Source: CAZSDU01 sp964429135
Lineage (GTDB): Bacteria > Bacteroidota > Bacteroidia > Bacteroidales > FEN-979
NCBI GenBank assembly: GCA_964429135.1
Contig: CAYSAU010000016.1
Location: forward strand, 16,459-80,458
Direction: 5' to 3'
DNA: 64,000 nt
The notes beneath the pieces are model-generated. The model had not been told where the DNA came from, made no database searches, and saw nothing but the letters and a program-made list of their open reading frames with translations. The position numbers and the translations under genes are program-made. Below are positions 1 through 8,951 of the stretch, piece by piece (position 1 is the first letter of the stretch; every line of letters starts with the position of its first letter).

Positions 1-1
1 A

Positions 2-523
2 TACCTGCTGAAAGAGTTGGGTCTGGATTTCGAGATCATGTCTACTCAGGTGGAAGAAACTTTTCCCGTGGGTATGCAACCCAGGGAAATTGCTGTTTTC
101 CTGGCAGCATTAAAAGCGGATAATTTTGATACTGCCCGTCTTCCTGATAACAAAATCATCATCGCGGCGGATACCATTGTCAACCTTGGGGGTGAAATTC
201 TTGGAAAACCATCCAATTACAAAGAGGCATTCATCATGCTGGAAAAATTATCAGGATGCAGGCATGAGGTGATTACCGGGGTTTGCCTGAAATCGAAAAA
301 AAAGAAGATTACCTTTTTCAACTCTTCATTCGTTTATTTCAAACCTTTAAGTTCGGAAGAAATTGACTATTACATCGAGAATTTCCAGCCTTTTGATAAA
401 GCAGGTGCTTATGGCTGTCAGGAATGGATCGGTTATATCGGGATTAGCAAGATTGAGGGATCATTTTTCAATGTGATGGGTTTGCCTGTTAAAGAATTAT
501 ATGAGGAATTGCTGAAGTTTTGA
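2..523 (+). CDS. maf: Maf family nucleotide pyrophosphatase (5'-truncated by window edge)
   Basis: This is the C-terminal 173 residues of a Maf/YhdE-type nucleoside triphosphate pyrophosphatase, a cytoplasmic house-cleaning enzyme that hydrolyses non-canonical or dTTP/UTP-type nucleotides to monophosphates. The reading frame is open from the first bases, so the real start lies left of the window; a TTG at 17 is internal. Visible family motifs are the ADTIV stretch with the catalytic Asp, the GKP turn, the SGCRHEVITGV segment and the FDKAGAYGCQ region near the C-terminus. Gene identity is secure. Substrate class (dTTP/UTP type versus m7GTP type) cannot be decided without the missing N-terminus. 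Confidence 0.9.
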   Translation, partial: YLLKELGLDFEIMSTQVEETFPVGMQPREIAVFLAALKADNFDTARLPDNKIIIAADTIVNLGGEILGKPSNYKEAFIMLEKLSGCRHEVITGVCLKSKKKKITFFNSSFVYFKPLSSEEIDYYIENFQPFDKAGAYGCQEWIGYIGISKIEGSFFNVMGLPVKELYEELLKF

Positions 524-525
524 GT

Positions 526-1242
526 TTATTCCCCCGGCACATCATTATTACATCCCCCCGAATCCTTTATTAATTCAACAGAAATGTCATCGACAAAATA
601 ATAGGCTGATTTGAATAGTGTATCAGCAGCATTGCCATACTGAAGACTTATAAAATTATCATTTTCAGAGAAATCACCGAACGTCAGAAAGTGTTCACCT
701 CCCTTGGCCCGGTATACTCCCCTGATGCACATCCATCGCTCTGAATCGCTTAAAGGTTTGATGTTTCTCAGGCTGAGGTAGGGGATTTTGATTTTTTTCG
801 GGCTGGCTGATTTAAGTTCATTGACGGAAAAAACGACTCCGAGTTCTTTGAGTGCATATTTTGAATCGCCAAGACTCACCCAGGCACTGACACAGTACTG
901 TTGCCCGGCGATTAAAGCGCTATCAAGAGGAGTGGACAGGTATTCAAAATATTCGTTGTGGTTCATATTATACACCTGAATACCGGCATAGGCATGACCT
1001 GAATGAGGCAGCTGTCCGCCCTTCTTATTGAATTCGGTTCCAAAGTCAAGGGAAGTACTACATTCATTAAAATAATCAGGTGTTGTTTGGTTAGGGCAAA
1101 ACCAGAAATTGGCAAGGGAAATTTGACCAGACTGCTTCGGACAAGCATTTTTTTGATCAAAGCCCGGGTTAGGGATCAGGTTTTGTGCAATTATTCTGAA
1201 ACCCATAAACACTAAGATAAGGATAAAAGAATGCCTGAGCAT
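526..1242 (-). CDS. Secreted protein of unknown function, carbohydrate-binding-like fold
   Basis: A 238-residue protein with an N-terminal hydrophobic signal segment ending near IIAQ, so probably exported. The mature part starts with NLIPNPGFD, a pattern typical of Bacteroidota secreted proteins whose first domain is a CBM-like beta-sandwich, often placed before OmpA-like or T9SS sorting domains. Here neither an OmpA domain nor a clear sorting tail follows, so it seems to be the sandwich domain alone. It lies tail-to-tail with maf, only 2 bp apart, and divergent from surE. No enzymatic motif is seen. Being a carbohydrate-binding or surface protein is inference from fold resemblance. Confidence 0.6.
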   Translation of the reverse strand: MLRHSFILILVFMGFRIIAQNLIPNPGFDQKNACPKQSGQISLANFWFCPNQTTPDYFNECSTSLDFGTEFNKKGGQLPHSGHAYAGIQVYNMNHNEYFEYLSTPLDSALIAGQQYCVSAWVSLGDSKYALKELGVVFSVNELKSASPKKIKIPYLSLRNIKPLSDSERWMCIRGVYRAKGGEHFLTFGDFSENDNFISLQYGNAADTLFKSAYYFVDDISVELIKDSGGCNNDVPGE

Positions 1243-1286
1243 AGGTATTTTATAAAATCAGACCTCAAAGCTACATGATTTATTCC

Positions 1287-1294
1287 TAATTTTG
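1287..1294 (+). promoter_or_regulatory. Bacteroidota -7 element for surE-lpxB
   Basis: TAATTTTG matches the TAnnTTTG -7 consensus of the Bacteroidota primary sigma factor and lies 38 bp before the surE start codon. Confidence 0.6.
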
Positions 1295-1332
1295 CTGAAC
1301 GATACTCAATATATCTTCAGAAATTTCTTGCA

Positions 1333-2112
1333 ATGCCTGATAAACCTCTTATTCTGATCACCAATGATGACAGTGTCAAAGCCCCTGGAATCAGGGCGTT
1401 GATAGATATTGTACGCCCTTTCGGCAAAGTGGTTGTATTGGCACCTGATCGCCCCCAATCCGGAACAGCTCATGCTGTGACCATCAATATTCCCCTTCGT
1501 ATCGAATTGATCAGCCAGGAAGAGGATTATGAAGAATATACATGTAACGGTACGCCGGCCGACTGTGTCAAGCTGGCGTTCAAGGTCATTCTGAAGCGCC
1601 GCCCCGATTATTTGTTTTCCGGAATCAATCATGGCACCAATGCTTCCATTAATATCATCTATTCCGGTACCATGGCAGCAGTTTTTGAAGGGGCGATGGG
1701 GGGAGTGACATCGGTGGGTTTTTCTCTTGATAATTATAGTATGATGGCTGATTTTAAACCTTGCCGGAACGTGATCAAAACCATTGTGGAAAAAGTGATA
1801 CTGCATGGTTTACCCCGGGGAGTCTGCCTGAATGTTAATATTCCTGATGTCCCTGAAAGCGATATCAGGGGAATCAAGGTTTGTCGTCAGTCAGAAGGAA
1901 CCTGGCTGGAGGATTTTGACGAACGTGAGGATCCCAATGGGAGAAAATATTACTGGATGAAAGGGGTCTTTGCCAAAATAGGAGATGGTCCCGATACTGA
2001 TCAATGGGCCTTAGAACATCATTATGTTGCCGTAGTTCCTGTTCAGTTTGATTTTACGGCTAACCATGCCATTGAACCTGTTCAAAGAATGTTCCCATGC
2101 GATATTACCTGA
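1333..2112 (+). CDS. surE: 5'/3'-nucleotidase SurE
   Basis: A 259-residue SurE-family survival protein, a metal-dependent phosphatase acting on 5'- and 3'-nucleoside monophosphates. The N-terminal ITNDDS motif provides the metal-binding Asp pair; the SGTAHAVT loop and the GINHGTNA...YSGTMAAVFEGAM segment complete the known active site. Length fits the family (about 250). The ATG at 1333 follows a good promoter element. The 3' end overlaps the lpxB start by 16 bp, so the two are translationally linked, a common pairing in Bacteroidota. Confidence 0.95.
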   Translation: MPDKPLILITNDDSVKAPGIRALIDIVRPFGKVVVLAPDRPQSGTAHAVTINIPLRIELISQEEDYEEYTCNGTPADCVKLAFKVILKRRPDYLFSGINHGTNASINIIYSGTMAAVFEGAMGGVTSVGFSLDNYSMMADFKPCRNVIKTIVEKVILHGLPRGVCLNVNIPDVPESDIRGIKVCRQSEGTWLEDFDEREDPNGRKYYWMKGVFAKIGDGPDTDQWALEHHYVAVVPVQFDFTANHAIEPVQRMFPCDIT

Positions 2113-3218
2113 TTGCAGGAGAAGCTTCAGGCGATCTGCATGCCTCCAACCTGATGCTTGAATTGCATCTGCTTGATCAGGATGCAGTTTTTCGCGGCTG
2201 GGGAGGAGATAAAATGGAAGCTGCCGGAGCCAGCCTGGTCAAACATTACCGGGACCTGGCCTTCATGGGTTTTTTTCAGGTAATCACTCATTTGCCTGCC
2301 ATCAGGAAGAATTTTATTTTTTGTGAAAAGGATATCCTTTCATTTGATCCTGACGTGCTTATCCTGATCGATTATCCGGGCTTTAACCTGAGAATGGCTA
2401 AATTTGCAGCCATGCATGGGATCAAGGTATTCTATTACATCTCACCCCAGCTCTGGGCCTGGAGATCATCCAGGGTGAACATCCTTAAAAAATATGTTAA
2501 TCGCACCTTTGTGATACTTCCTTTTGAAAAGGATTTCTATGCCCGTTTTCAGTATCCTGTGGATTTTGTTGGCCATCCTTTGCTGGATGTAATCAGGGAT
2601 GAACCCTTAGCTGTGGATCGGGCAACTTTTCTTCAGAAACATCGACTCCCTGAGCGGCCGGTCATTGCTTTGTTACCTGGGAGCAGGAAAATGGAAATCC
2701 AAAAAATGCTGCGACAAATGCTGAAGGTGATCCCGTTTTTTCAGGATTATCAGTTTATTATTGCAGGGGCGCCTTCCATTCCGCTTTCCTTTTATCAAGA
2801 CATAGTTAAGAATGATAAGCTAACTGTCTTTTTCGATGAGACCTATCCTCTGTTGAAACATTGTGAAGCAGCATTGGTCACTTCAGGAACCGCCACGCTT
2901 GAAGCAGCTCTTCTCGGTGCACCTCAGGTTGTCTGTTATCAGGGAGATGCGTTTTCCTATTTCATCGCCCGTAAAATTGTCCATGTTAACTATATTTCGC
3001 TTGTCAACCTGATTCTGGATAAACCGCTGGTCAAAGAACTGATTCAGTCAGAGCTCACATCAGATAACTTGATCCGGGAGCTCAGACTAATCCTTGTTGA
3101 TCTCTCTGTAAGGAGAAAAATTTCTGAGGGGTATTCTATCCTGCGCCAAAAACTCGGCGGACCAGGGGCATCACATAATACTGCCCGGTTGATGATACAA
3201 TATTTGTCTGAAAATTGA
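2097..3218 (+). CDS. lpxB: Lipid-A-disaccharide synthase
   Basis: A 373-residue GT19 glycosyltransferase that condenses UDP-2,3-diacylglucosamine with lipid X to make the lipid A disaccharide at the inner membrane. Motifs seen: GEASGDLHASNLM at the N-terminus, SPQLWAWR in the middle, the LLPGSRKMEI loop of the second Rossmann half, and SGTATLEAALLGAP for nucleotide-sugar binding. Length matches the family. It overlaps surE by 16 bp and belongs to the same transcript. It shows the organism makes lipid A, that is, a Gram-negative envelope. Confidence 0.96.
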   Translation: MRYYLIAGEASGDLHASNLMLELHLLDQDAVFRGWGGDKMEAAGASLVKHYRDLAFMGFFQVITHLPAIRKNFIFCEKDILSFDPDVLILIDYPGFNLRMAKFAAMHGIKVFYYISPQLWAWRSSRVNILKKYVNRTFVILPFEKDFYARFQYPVDFVGHPLLDVIRDEPLAVDRATFLQKHRLPERPVIALLPGSRKMEIQKMLRQMLKVIPFFQDYQFIIAGAPSIPLSFYQDIVKNDKLTVFFDETYPLLKHCEAALVTSGTATLEAALLGAPQVVCYQGDAFSYFIARKIVHVNYISLVNLILDKPLVKELIQSELTSDNLIRELRLILVDLSVRRKISEGYSILRQKLGGPGASHNTARLMIQYLSEN

Positions 3219-3240
3219 GTTGATTTTTAAATTTTATTTT

Positions 3241-4212
3241 ATGAAACGAATTTTCTTAATTCTCTTAATTTTTTTCTTTTCTGGCCATTTTCTTTATGCC
3301 CAACCCGAATTACAGAAACCGGGTGATACCGGCAGAATGACGATTACCGTCAACCCGGTAAAACCCGATACGACGACTTTAAAAAAGAACAAAAAACTGA
3401 ATTCAGGTAAGCCGGAACAGAAAGTGCCGACTAAGCTTCAACGACCGCTTGACACCAACCAGGCAAAAGCATTGCAATTATATAACCTGGGAAATCTTAA
3501 GGTGAAACAGAAGGATTATGAAGGAGCCATCGCTGACTATACCAGATCGCTGGCACTATTCGAAAATGGAAATGCTTATGTGCGTCGCGGTTATACCTAT
3601 CTCGCGCTGCAAAATTTTGATTCTGCAGTTGCAGATGCCAAGTCAGGACTGAAGCTATTGCCTTTTAACGCCCAAGCGCACCTCATCCTAGGCGTGATCA
3701 GTTTTGAAAGAGGTGATTATGAAAACGCGGAAAAGAGCCTGACCCAGTCTGTCAAATTTGATAAAAAGAATCCCTTGACCTATAATTATCTCGCTGCACT
3801 TAGGTATCTGAAGAAGGACTATCTGGGAGCATACCTTTACTATGATTCCGTTGCCCGTCTGAATCCGAATTTTCCGGATGTTTATACGAACCGTGGAATG
3901 ATGAATCATTACCTGAATAAATACAAGGAAGCCATAGATGATTTCGGTATGGCCATCAAAGCGGATAGTAACGATGCCAATGCCTATAATAACAGGGGCG
4001 CAACTGAACTTGCTTCCAAAGATTTTCAAGCGTCACTGGATGACTTAAATAAGGCCATCAGCCTGAAAGCAGAGTACCCTAATGCATTTTTCAACCGAGG
4101 AAAAGTGAAGCATTTGATGGGAGATCTGGAAGGTGCCTGTGCCGATTGGAAAATCGCTTTATCCTATGGGGAAAAAACAGCTGAGGAATTGATTAAAAAG
4201 TTCTGTCAATAA
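3241..4212 (+). CDS. Secreted tetratricopeptide repeat protein
   Basis: A 323-residue protein from the ATG at 3241; the upstream in-frame TTG at 3220 would spoil the signal peptide. The first 20 residues form a signal peptide ending LYAQ, followed by a low-complexity Pro/Lys/Thr linker and then about six TPR units (for example YNLGNLKVKQKDYEGAIADY). TPRs are protein-interaction scaffolds; this one should be periplasmic. It follows lpxB by 22 bp and may be co-transcribed. No catalytic motif is present and the partner is unknown. Confidence 0.75.
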   Translation: MKRIFLILLIFFFSGHFLYAQPELQKPGDTGRMTITVNPVKPDTTTLKKNKKLNSGKPEQKVPTKLQRPLDTNQAKALQLYNLGNLKVKQKDYEGAIADYTRSLALFENGNAYVRRGYTYLALQNFDSAVADAKSGLKLLPFNAQAHLILGVISFERGDYENAEKSLTQSVKFDKKNPLTYNYLAALRYLKKDYLGAYLYYDSVARLNPNFPDVYTNRGMMNHYLNKYKEAIDDFGMAIKADSNDANAYNNRGATELASKDFQASLDDLNKAISLKAEYPNAFFNRGKVKHLMGDLEGACADWKIALSYGEKTAEELIKKFCQ

Positions 4213-4270
4213 TATTGTCAGATAGCCGTATTACCTTTCTTTTTTTTCCGGATTAAGCGGAAAAACAAGA

Positions 4271-6421
4271 ATGAATTTCTGGCGGCCTTATCCCTTACTT
4301 CGTTTAATTATTCCATTCCTTTCCGGAATCGTCATTGGAATCTGCCTGCCAGTTTTTTCCGCAATTCCGACTCCTGTTTATGTCCTCATCCCACTGATCA
4401 GTTTTTTCCTGATCATGCTTTCAAAAAGGTATTACGGATTCAGGTTTCGTTATTTTACCGGACTACTACTGTTCGTCTTTTTTATTTTCACCGGCTATGA
4501 GCTCAGTCATTCTGCGATCACCAAACTGTGCAGGCAGAAATCCAGTCCACAAGACGGCTTCTACCTCTTGGAACTTACAGAACAACCTGTTGTCAAGTCA
4601 TCCTACATGAGAATTTTCTGTAAGGCCCGATATAAACGTGATCAGGAGGCGAAATGGATTCCGGTAACGGGCAATTATCTGCTGAATATGAAAATGAATG
4701 TTTCTCAAAGGCCTTTATTTTATGGGGATATTCTTGTTGTAAAAACCAATTGGCAGGAAATCAGAAATACCGCTAACCCTAATTGTTTTAATTATTCAGA
4801 ATATCTTTCCAGAAGGGGTATACATTATCAGGCCTGGGTGGAGGATGGTGACTGGATAAAAGTGCTCAGGTCAGGTGGATGGTTGAAATCATGGTCCTTT
4901 ACTTTACGTGATCATCTGCTTGATTTGCTGAGAAATAACAAGCTGAAAGGAAATGAATTCGCAGTGGCTGCTGCATTGCTTCTTGGTCAGGTAAATGAAC
5001 TTGAAACCGGACTGAGAAAAGCGTATGCTGCATCTGGCGCCATGCATATCCTCTCTGTTTCCGGTATGCATGTTGGGGTGATATACCTGTTCTTTAATTT
5101 TTTCCTTGGATTTCTCGATAGAAGAAAAACAGGACGCCTTTTAAAGACCTTTATCATGTTGTTTCTGATATGGGGATATGCCTTCATAACCGGGCTTTCT
5201 CCTTCTGTGGTAAGGGCTTCGACAATGCTGAGCTTTATCATCACGGGAAAAGCGTTGAACCGTCATCCTGAGCCGCTTAATATCCTTGCTGCGTCCTTGT
5301 TTTTTATTCTTATCCTTGATCCGCTGATCATCCGGGAAATCGGATTTCAGCTTTCTTATCTGGCCGTAACAGGCATTTATCTGCTCTATAAACCGGTATA
5401 TGACTGCATGGTCACCTCCTTATGGTTTTGGGATAAGGTCTGGTCTGTACTCTCCATCTCATTGGTAGCCCAACTGGCCACCGGACCATTAAGTCTTTAC
5501 TATTTCCATCAGTTTCCTAATTACTTCCTACTGACTAATCTTTTCATCGCACCTTTGTCAAGTCTTATCATATACACGGGCATAATTGCTCTGGGTTTTG
5601 GCGCTGTTCCATTGGTATCAGTAATTATGACATCTGCTCTCGGAGGTCTTGTAAGCGGGTTGAATTTCATCATCCGCTTTGTCGAAAGCTTACCCTTTTC
5701 TATAACCAGCGGTGTTTACCTGACAATGCCTGAGTTGCTTATTTTTTATACGCTGATCATTCTTGCGTGTATCTTCCTGATTAAGAAGAAACAAGTTTTG
5801 GTGTTTCCCATTCTCATCTGTATAATCATCTTGCAGTTTTCGTTTTTATACTATAAATTGGATAGGTTAGAAATGAACAGGATTACGGTGTATAATCTGA
5901 AGGGCTTATCCGGCATTGAATTGAGCGGAAACGACAGGGCTGATTTTTTTTATGACTCCCATGTGATAAAAGGATTTTCCCAGAAGCTCGACTACGCAAC
6001 AGCGTTGATCACACCTGGTTGGGAAGCCAGAAAAATTGAACGGAAAAGATTATATTGGTTGGGATCCTCATCGGTGAAAAATGCCAGAGATCCAACTCAT
6101 GTAAGGTGGAAAAAGTGGAATCATTTTATGCAGTTTGAGTCAAAAAGGATCGCCATAGTCAATGAAAATTTTTCCCCGGATACAAATGCAGTGATATTCT
6201 TGGATTTTATCATCATTAGCGGAAACCCAAAAATTAGTATCCGGGAGCTTCGTAAGTTTTTTCCTCAGGGTGAAATCGTGATTGATGCCAGTAACCATCC
6301 ATATAATGTAACAAAATGGTTGAAGGAAGCAGCAATGTTTCGTATTTCCTGTCATGCTGTAACAAGAGACGGGGCATTCGTCAGGGAATTTAAAAAAGAT
6401 GTTTGCATTTTGGAAAAATAA
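4271..6421 (+). CDS. comEC: ComEC/Rec2-type DNA uptake channel
   Basis: A 716-residue polytopic membrane protein. The N-terminal DUF4131-like part (about residues 20-180) is followed by the Competence domain with the signature SVSGMHVGVIY and GLSPSVVRASTM around residues 250-330, then further membrane segments to about residue 530. ComEC forms the inner-membrane channel for single-stranded DNA in natural transformation. The C-terminal 190 residues sit where other ComECs carry a metallo-beta-lactamase nuclease domain, but no HxHxDH metal motif is visible, as is usual in Bacteroidota ComEC. A ComEA-like HhH gene lies about 8 kb away (14758-15468). Confidence 0.9.
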   Translation: MNFWRPYPLLRLIIPFLSGIVIGICLPVFSAIPTPVYVLIPLISFFLIMLSKRYYGFRFRYFTGLLLFVFFIFTGYELSHSAITKLCRQKSSPQDGFYLLELTEQPVVKSSYMRIFCKARYKRDQEAKWIPVTGNYLLNMKMNVSQRPLFYGDILVVKTNWQEIRNTANPNCFNYSEYLSRRGIHYQAWVEDGDWIKVLRSGGWLKSWSFTLRDHLLDLLRNNKLKGNEFAVAAALLLGQVNELETGLRKAYAASGAMHILSVSGMHVGVIYLFFNFFLGFLDRRKTGRLLKTFIMLFLIWGYAFITGLSPSVVRASTMLSFIITGKALNRHPEPLNILAASLFFILILDPLIIREIGFQLSYLAVTGIYLLYKPVYDCMVTSLWFWDKVWSVLSISLVAQLATGPLSLYYFHQFPNYFLLTNLFIAPLSSLIIYTGIIALGFGAVPLVSVIMTSALGGLVSGLNFIIRFVESLPFSITSGVYLTMPELLIFYTLIILACIFLIKKKQVLVFPILICIIILQFSFLYYKLDRLEMNRITVYNLKGLSGIELSGNDRADFFYDSHVIKGFSQKLDYATALITPGWEARKIERKRLYWLGSSSVKNARDPTHVRWKKWNHFMQFESKRIAIVNENFSPDTNAVIFLDFIIISGNPKISIRELRKFFPQGEIVIDASNHPYNVTKWLKEAAMFRISCHAVTRDGAFVREFKKDVCILEK

Positions 6422-6432
6422 ATGTACATTTG
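6402..6432 (+). promoter_or_regulatory. Promoter of tRNA-Asp
   Basis: A textbook Bacteroidota promoter: TTTG at 6402-6405, a 19-bp spacer, then TACATTTG at 6425-6432 (TAnnTTTG). It lies inside the 3' end of comEC and places the transcription start a few bases before the tRNA. Confidence 0.75.
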
Positions 6433-6445
6433 TGCCTCCAATTGA

Positions 6446-6519
6446 GGATCGGTAGTTCAGTTGGTTAGAATGCCGCCCTGTCACGGCGGAGGTCGCGAGT
6501 TCGAGTCTCGTCCGGTCCG
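6446..6519 (+). tRNA. tRNA-Asp (GTC)
   Basis: The cloverleaf folds fully: a 7-bp acceptor stem GGATCGG/CCGGTCC with one G-U pair, D arm, anticodon stem CCGCC/GGCGG with loop CTGTCAC (anticodon GTC), variable loop, and T arm around TTCGAGT. CCA is not encoded. Confidence 0.97.
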
Positions 6520-6523
6520 CTGA

Positions 6524-6546
6524 AGCCCCAGCCCGGGGCTTTTTTT
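6524..6546 (+). terminator. Intrinsic terminator after tRNA-Asp
   Basis: AGCCCC/GGGGCT stem with a 5-base loop followed by a run of seven T. It begins 5 bases after the tRNA, so it ends the tRNA transcript. The roughly 90 bp from here to the response regulator stop hold nothing else recognisable. Confidence 0.85.
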
Positions 6547-6636
6547 ATGCTCATATTTTATTAAATGAGTTTAGCTCTTAGTACAAGTATTACCCCGGAC
6601 TATACGGAAATTCAACTCTACTATAAAATAATAATA

Positions 6637-7335
6637 TTATCCAAGATTGCTTTTTAAACGATAACCGACACCGGGTTCAGTGATAAGGAGAACGGGCAAA
6701 GAGGGTTCATTTTCGATTTTTTTTCTGAGCTGTGCAATATGAACTCTGAGAATTTGGGCATTTGAGGAATAGGGATTTGACCAGATTTTTTCACTGATGA
6801 ATGAATGTGTTAAAACCTTTCCCGCATTTCTGACGAAGAGGCTGAGTAACGAAAATTCGGTGACGGTCAATTTGACTTCGATATTTTTAACTTTAACGAT
6901 CCTGGAATTAAGATCAACCTCAAGGTCTCCGCTGGTAAAAACGGGAGATTCATCCAGGCGGAGGGAATGTCGGATGGCAACCCTTATCCGTGCCAATAGT
7001 TCTCCGGTATTAAAAGGCTTGGTAATATAATCATCAGCGCCAGTATTAAGCGCTGAAATTTTTAAAGATTCATCATCTTTGACGGTCAGAACGATAATGG
7101 GCAGATTAGACCATTCACGCAGACGATGCAATACGTTAAGACCGTCATCATCTGGAAGCCCCAGATCTAAGAGTACCACGTCCGGCCTGTGCATGGCAGC
7201 AGCCATTAACCCTTCATGTGCATTTCCTTCCTCGAAAACCTTGAAGTTATTCGCCTCCAGCATCATCCTTAACAATCGCCGGATGGGCTGTTCATCATCA
7301 ATGATCAATACTTTATATTTATTGCTGTTTTCCAT
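6637..7335 (-). CDS. kdpE: KdpE-like OmpR-family response regulator
   Basis: A 232-residue response regulator: receiver domain at residues 8-120 (acidic pair D13/D14, phosphoacceptor D57, ITKPF switch Lys) and a winged-helix DNA-binding domain at about 135-230. Sequence features such as LTVKDDESLKISALNTGADDY match KdpE. It overlaps the sensor kinase gene by 17 bp, so the two are co-translated. No kdpFABC pump genes lie nearby; instead the divergent neighbour is kup. The likely job is control of potassium uptake genes. Regulation of kup itself is inference from position and from a KdpE-like site at 8863-8879. Confidence 0.85.
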   Translation of the reverse strand: MENSNKYKVLIIDDEQPIRRLLRMMLEANNFKVFEEGNAHEGLMAAAMHRPDVVLLDLGLPDDDGLNVLHRLREWSNLPIIVLTVKDDESLKISALNTGADDYITKPFNTGELLARIRVAIRHSLRLDESPVFTSGDLEVDLNSRIVKVKNIEVKLTVTEFSLLSLFVRNAGKVLTHSFISEKIWSNPYSSNAQILRVHIAQLRKKIENEPSLPVLLITEPGVGYRLKSNLG

Positions 7336-8824
7336 GGTTGATTTTCAAATTGATGATCACTTCAAGCCCCCCTGAAGGCCTGTTATTAACGTTTATGGTT
7401 CCTCCATGCAATTCAGTAATTGCCCTTGAGATAGTCAGTCCCAATCCGGTTCCTCCGCTTCGGGTACCCGGTACCCTGAAAAATTTTTCGAACAGTTGAT
7501 GACGAAATTGTTCCGGTATCCCGGGACCTTCGTCTTGTACTGTAATGGATATATTTTCCTCACCAGATCTTTTTATCATAATGATTATTTGCGTTTGCTT
7601 TGGTGAATAGGAAACGGCATTATGAAGAACATTGAACAGTACTTGTCTAAGCAAATTGATATCGGCACGTATAAATGGGAGGTTTTCTTCGATATCGATT
7701 TTCAGGGCATGTTCGCATATTTTCAGATCATTATTGACAATGCCTATAAGATCTGCAATGTCGCAAACCTGCATGTTTAGCTTAAGGATCCCGGATTCAA
7801 TACGTGACATATCAAGAATATTTTCCACCAGGTGGTTCAGCCTTAAAGAGGCAATTTCAAGTTCTTCCCCAATTTGTTTCCTCAGTTCAGGTTCAGAATA
7901 GGTTTTCGTGTCGTTCAAATTTGCGACGGCTGCAGAAATGATGGAGATAGGAGTTTTAAGCTCATGTGATACGCTGTTAAGCACAGTCCGAAATAATTTT
8001 TCAGATTCTGAGCTAATTTCTTTTTCCTTTGCCTGATCGATATTCATTTCCCGATCAAGGGCTGAAGCAAGAAGGGTAAGTAACGACTGTAATAAAATCA
8101 GTTGTTCATCTCTTGGAATTTTTTTATCTGGTAATTGAATACCGATAATACCAATCAATTTTCTGGCTACTGTCAAGGGATAAAAAATAACACCTTCAGT
8201 CGTCACAGTATATGTTTTAGTTGGATCGGAAAATACTGACAGGGCTGCATGAAAGGACTGATCGCTGTGTAAACGTGCATCTCCAAAAGGACGACAGGAT
8301 AATCCATCCCCATTTTTCTCTTTGAGATATATAAGCACAGGACTACAGAAATTATTTAAGATTCCTTCTTCAGCATGTTTAACCACATCTTTTATAGAAA
8401 CGGAATCATTTAAGGATTCGAGAAAGCGGTGAATGCGCTGAAGCTGCTCCTGGCTTTGCTGTAGTGTTATTTTACTTTTTCTGATCCGGTTGATCAGAGC
8501 ACTGGCAGCAATGGCAACGATAAGGTTGGTAAACAAAGCAATCAGATCATGCAAACTATGAACCCTGAAGGTGTATAAGGGCTGAATGAAGAAGAAATTC
8601 CAGATCCCGAAAATTAGGATCGCAGTAAAAATCAATGCTGCTCGCCCTAAAAAAAGAGACAATACGGAAATGGTCATCAGAAAAATGAGACCGACGGACT
8701 GATACCCTATGGCATCCCGGATCGGGTAACATATTGCTGTTACCATAATACTGGCAGCCAATGCAATAATAAAATCCAAAAAGCTATATCTGGGATTAGG
8801 AATAGTCATGGTAAGAATTTCCAT
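7319..8824 (-). CDS. kdpD: Truncated KdpD-like sensor histidine kinase
   Basis: A 501-residue kinase: a DUF4118-type four-helix membrane domain at about residues 15-112 (YFIQPLYTF-like IWNFFFIQPLYTF motif), a GAF-like domain at about 135-255, a HisKA domain with phospho-His H287 in SVSHELKTP, and an HATPase domain with DEGPGIP and GTGLGLTIS. Classical KdpD proteins are about 900 residues and carry N-terminal KdpD and UspA domains; both are absent. A TAnnTTTG element at 8826-8833 lies so close to the ATG at 8824 that translation may begin at the second ATG (8809). Potassium or turgor sensing is family knowledge; the signal here is unproven. Confidence 0.85.
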   Translation of the reverse strand: MEILTMTIPNPRYSFLDFIIALAASIMVTAICYPIRDAIGYQSVGLIFLMTISVLSLFLGRAALIFTAILIFGIWNFFFIQPLYTFRVHSLHDLIALFTNLIVAIAASALINRIRKSKITLQQSQEQLQRIHRFLESLNDSVSIKDVVKHAEEGILNNFCSPVLIYLKEKNGDGLSCRPFGDARLHSDQSFHAALSVFSDPTKTYTVTTEGVIFYPLTVARKLIGIIGIQLPDKKIPRDEQLILLQSLLTLLASALDREMNIDQAKEKEISSESEKLFRTVLNSVSHELKTPISIISAAVANLNDTKTYSEPELRKQIGEELEIASLRLNHLVENILDMSRIESGILKLNMQVCDIADLIGIVNNDLKICEHALKIDIEENLPFIRADINLLRQVLFNVLHNAVSYSPKQTQIIIMIKRSGEENISITVQDEGPGIPEQFRHQLFEKFFRVPGTRSGGTGLGLTISRAITELHGGTINVNNRPSGGLEVIINLKINHGKQQ

Positions 8825-8825
8825 T

Positions 8826-8833
8826 CAAACATA
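8826..8833 (-). promoter_or_regulatory. -7 element for the kdpDE-like operon
   Basis: TATGTTTG on the minus strand matches TAnnTTTG. It nearly touches the annotated start codon, which suggests a leaderless transcript or use of the next in-frame ATG at 8809. Confidence 0.45.
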
Positions 8834-8862
8834 AGCAATAAAATGCATCCTTTGAACATCTC

Positions 8863-8879
8863 TTTATAGAATCTTTATG
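8863..8879 (+). promoter_or_regulatory. Putative KdpE-type direct-repeat operator
   Basis: TTTATA, five bases, then TTTATG. The E. coli KdpE site is, from memory, TTTATA-N5-TTTACA, the same direct-repeat layout. It sits in the divergent kdpD/kup intergenic region. Function is inference. Confidence 0.5.
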
Positions 8880-8886
8880 CCCAAGC

Positions 8887-8900
8887 TGTTAATCTTAACA
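8887..8900. promoter_or_regulatory. Perfect palindrome upstream of kup
   Basis: TGTTAA-TC-TTAACA. Its centre lies about 41 bp before the transcription start predicted from the -7 element at 8922, where a -33 element would normally be; no TTTG is found there. This is the usual position of an activator site. Confidence 0.45.
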
Positions 8901-8921
8901 GGCTCCTTATAACTCCTCATT

Positions 8922-8929
8922 TACCTTTG
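8922..8929 (+). promoter_or_regulatory. -7 element for kup
   Basis: TACCTTTG matches TAnnTTTG and lies 22 bp before the kup start codon. A -33 TTTG is lacking, consistent with an activator-dependent promoter. Confidence 0.6.
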
Positions 8930-8951
8930 GAATTATTTTCAACAAGATGAT

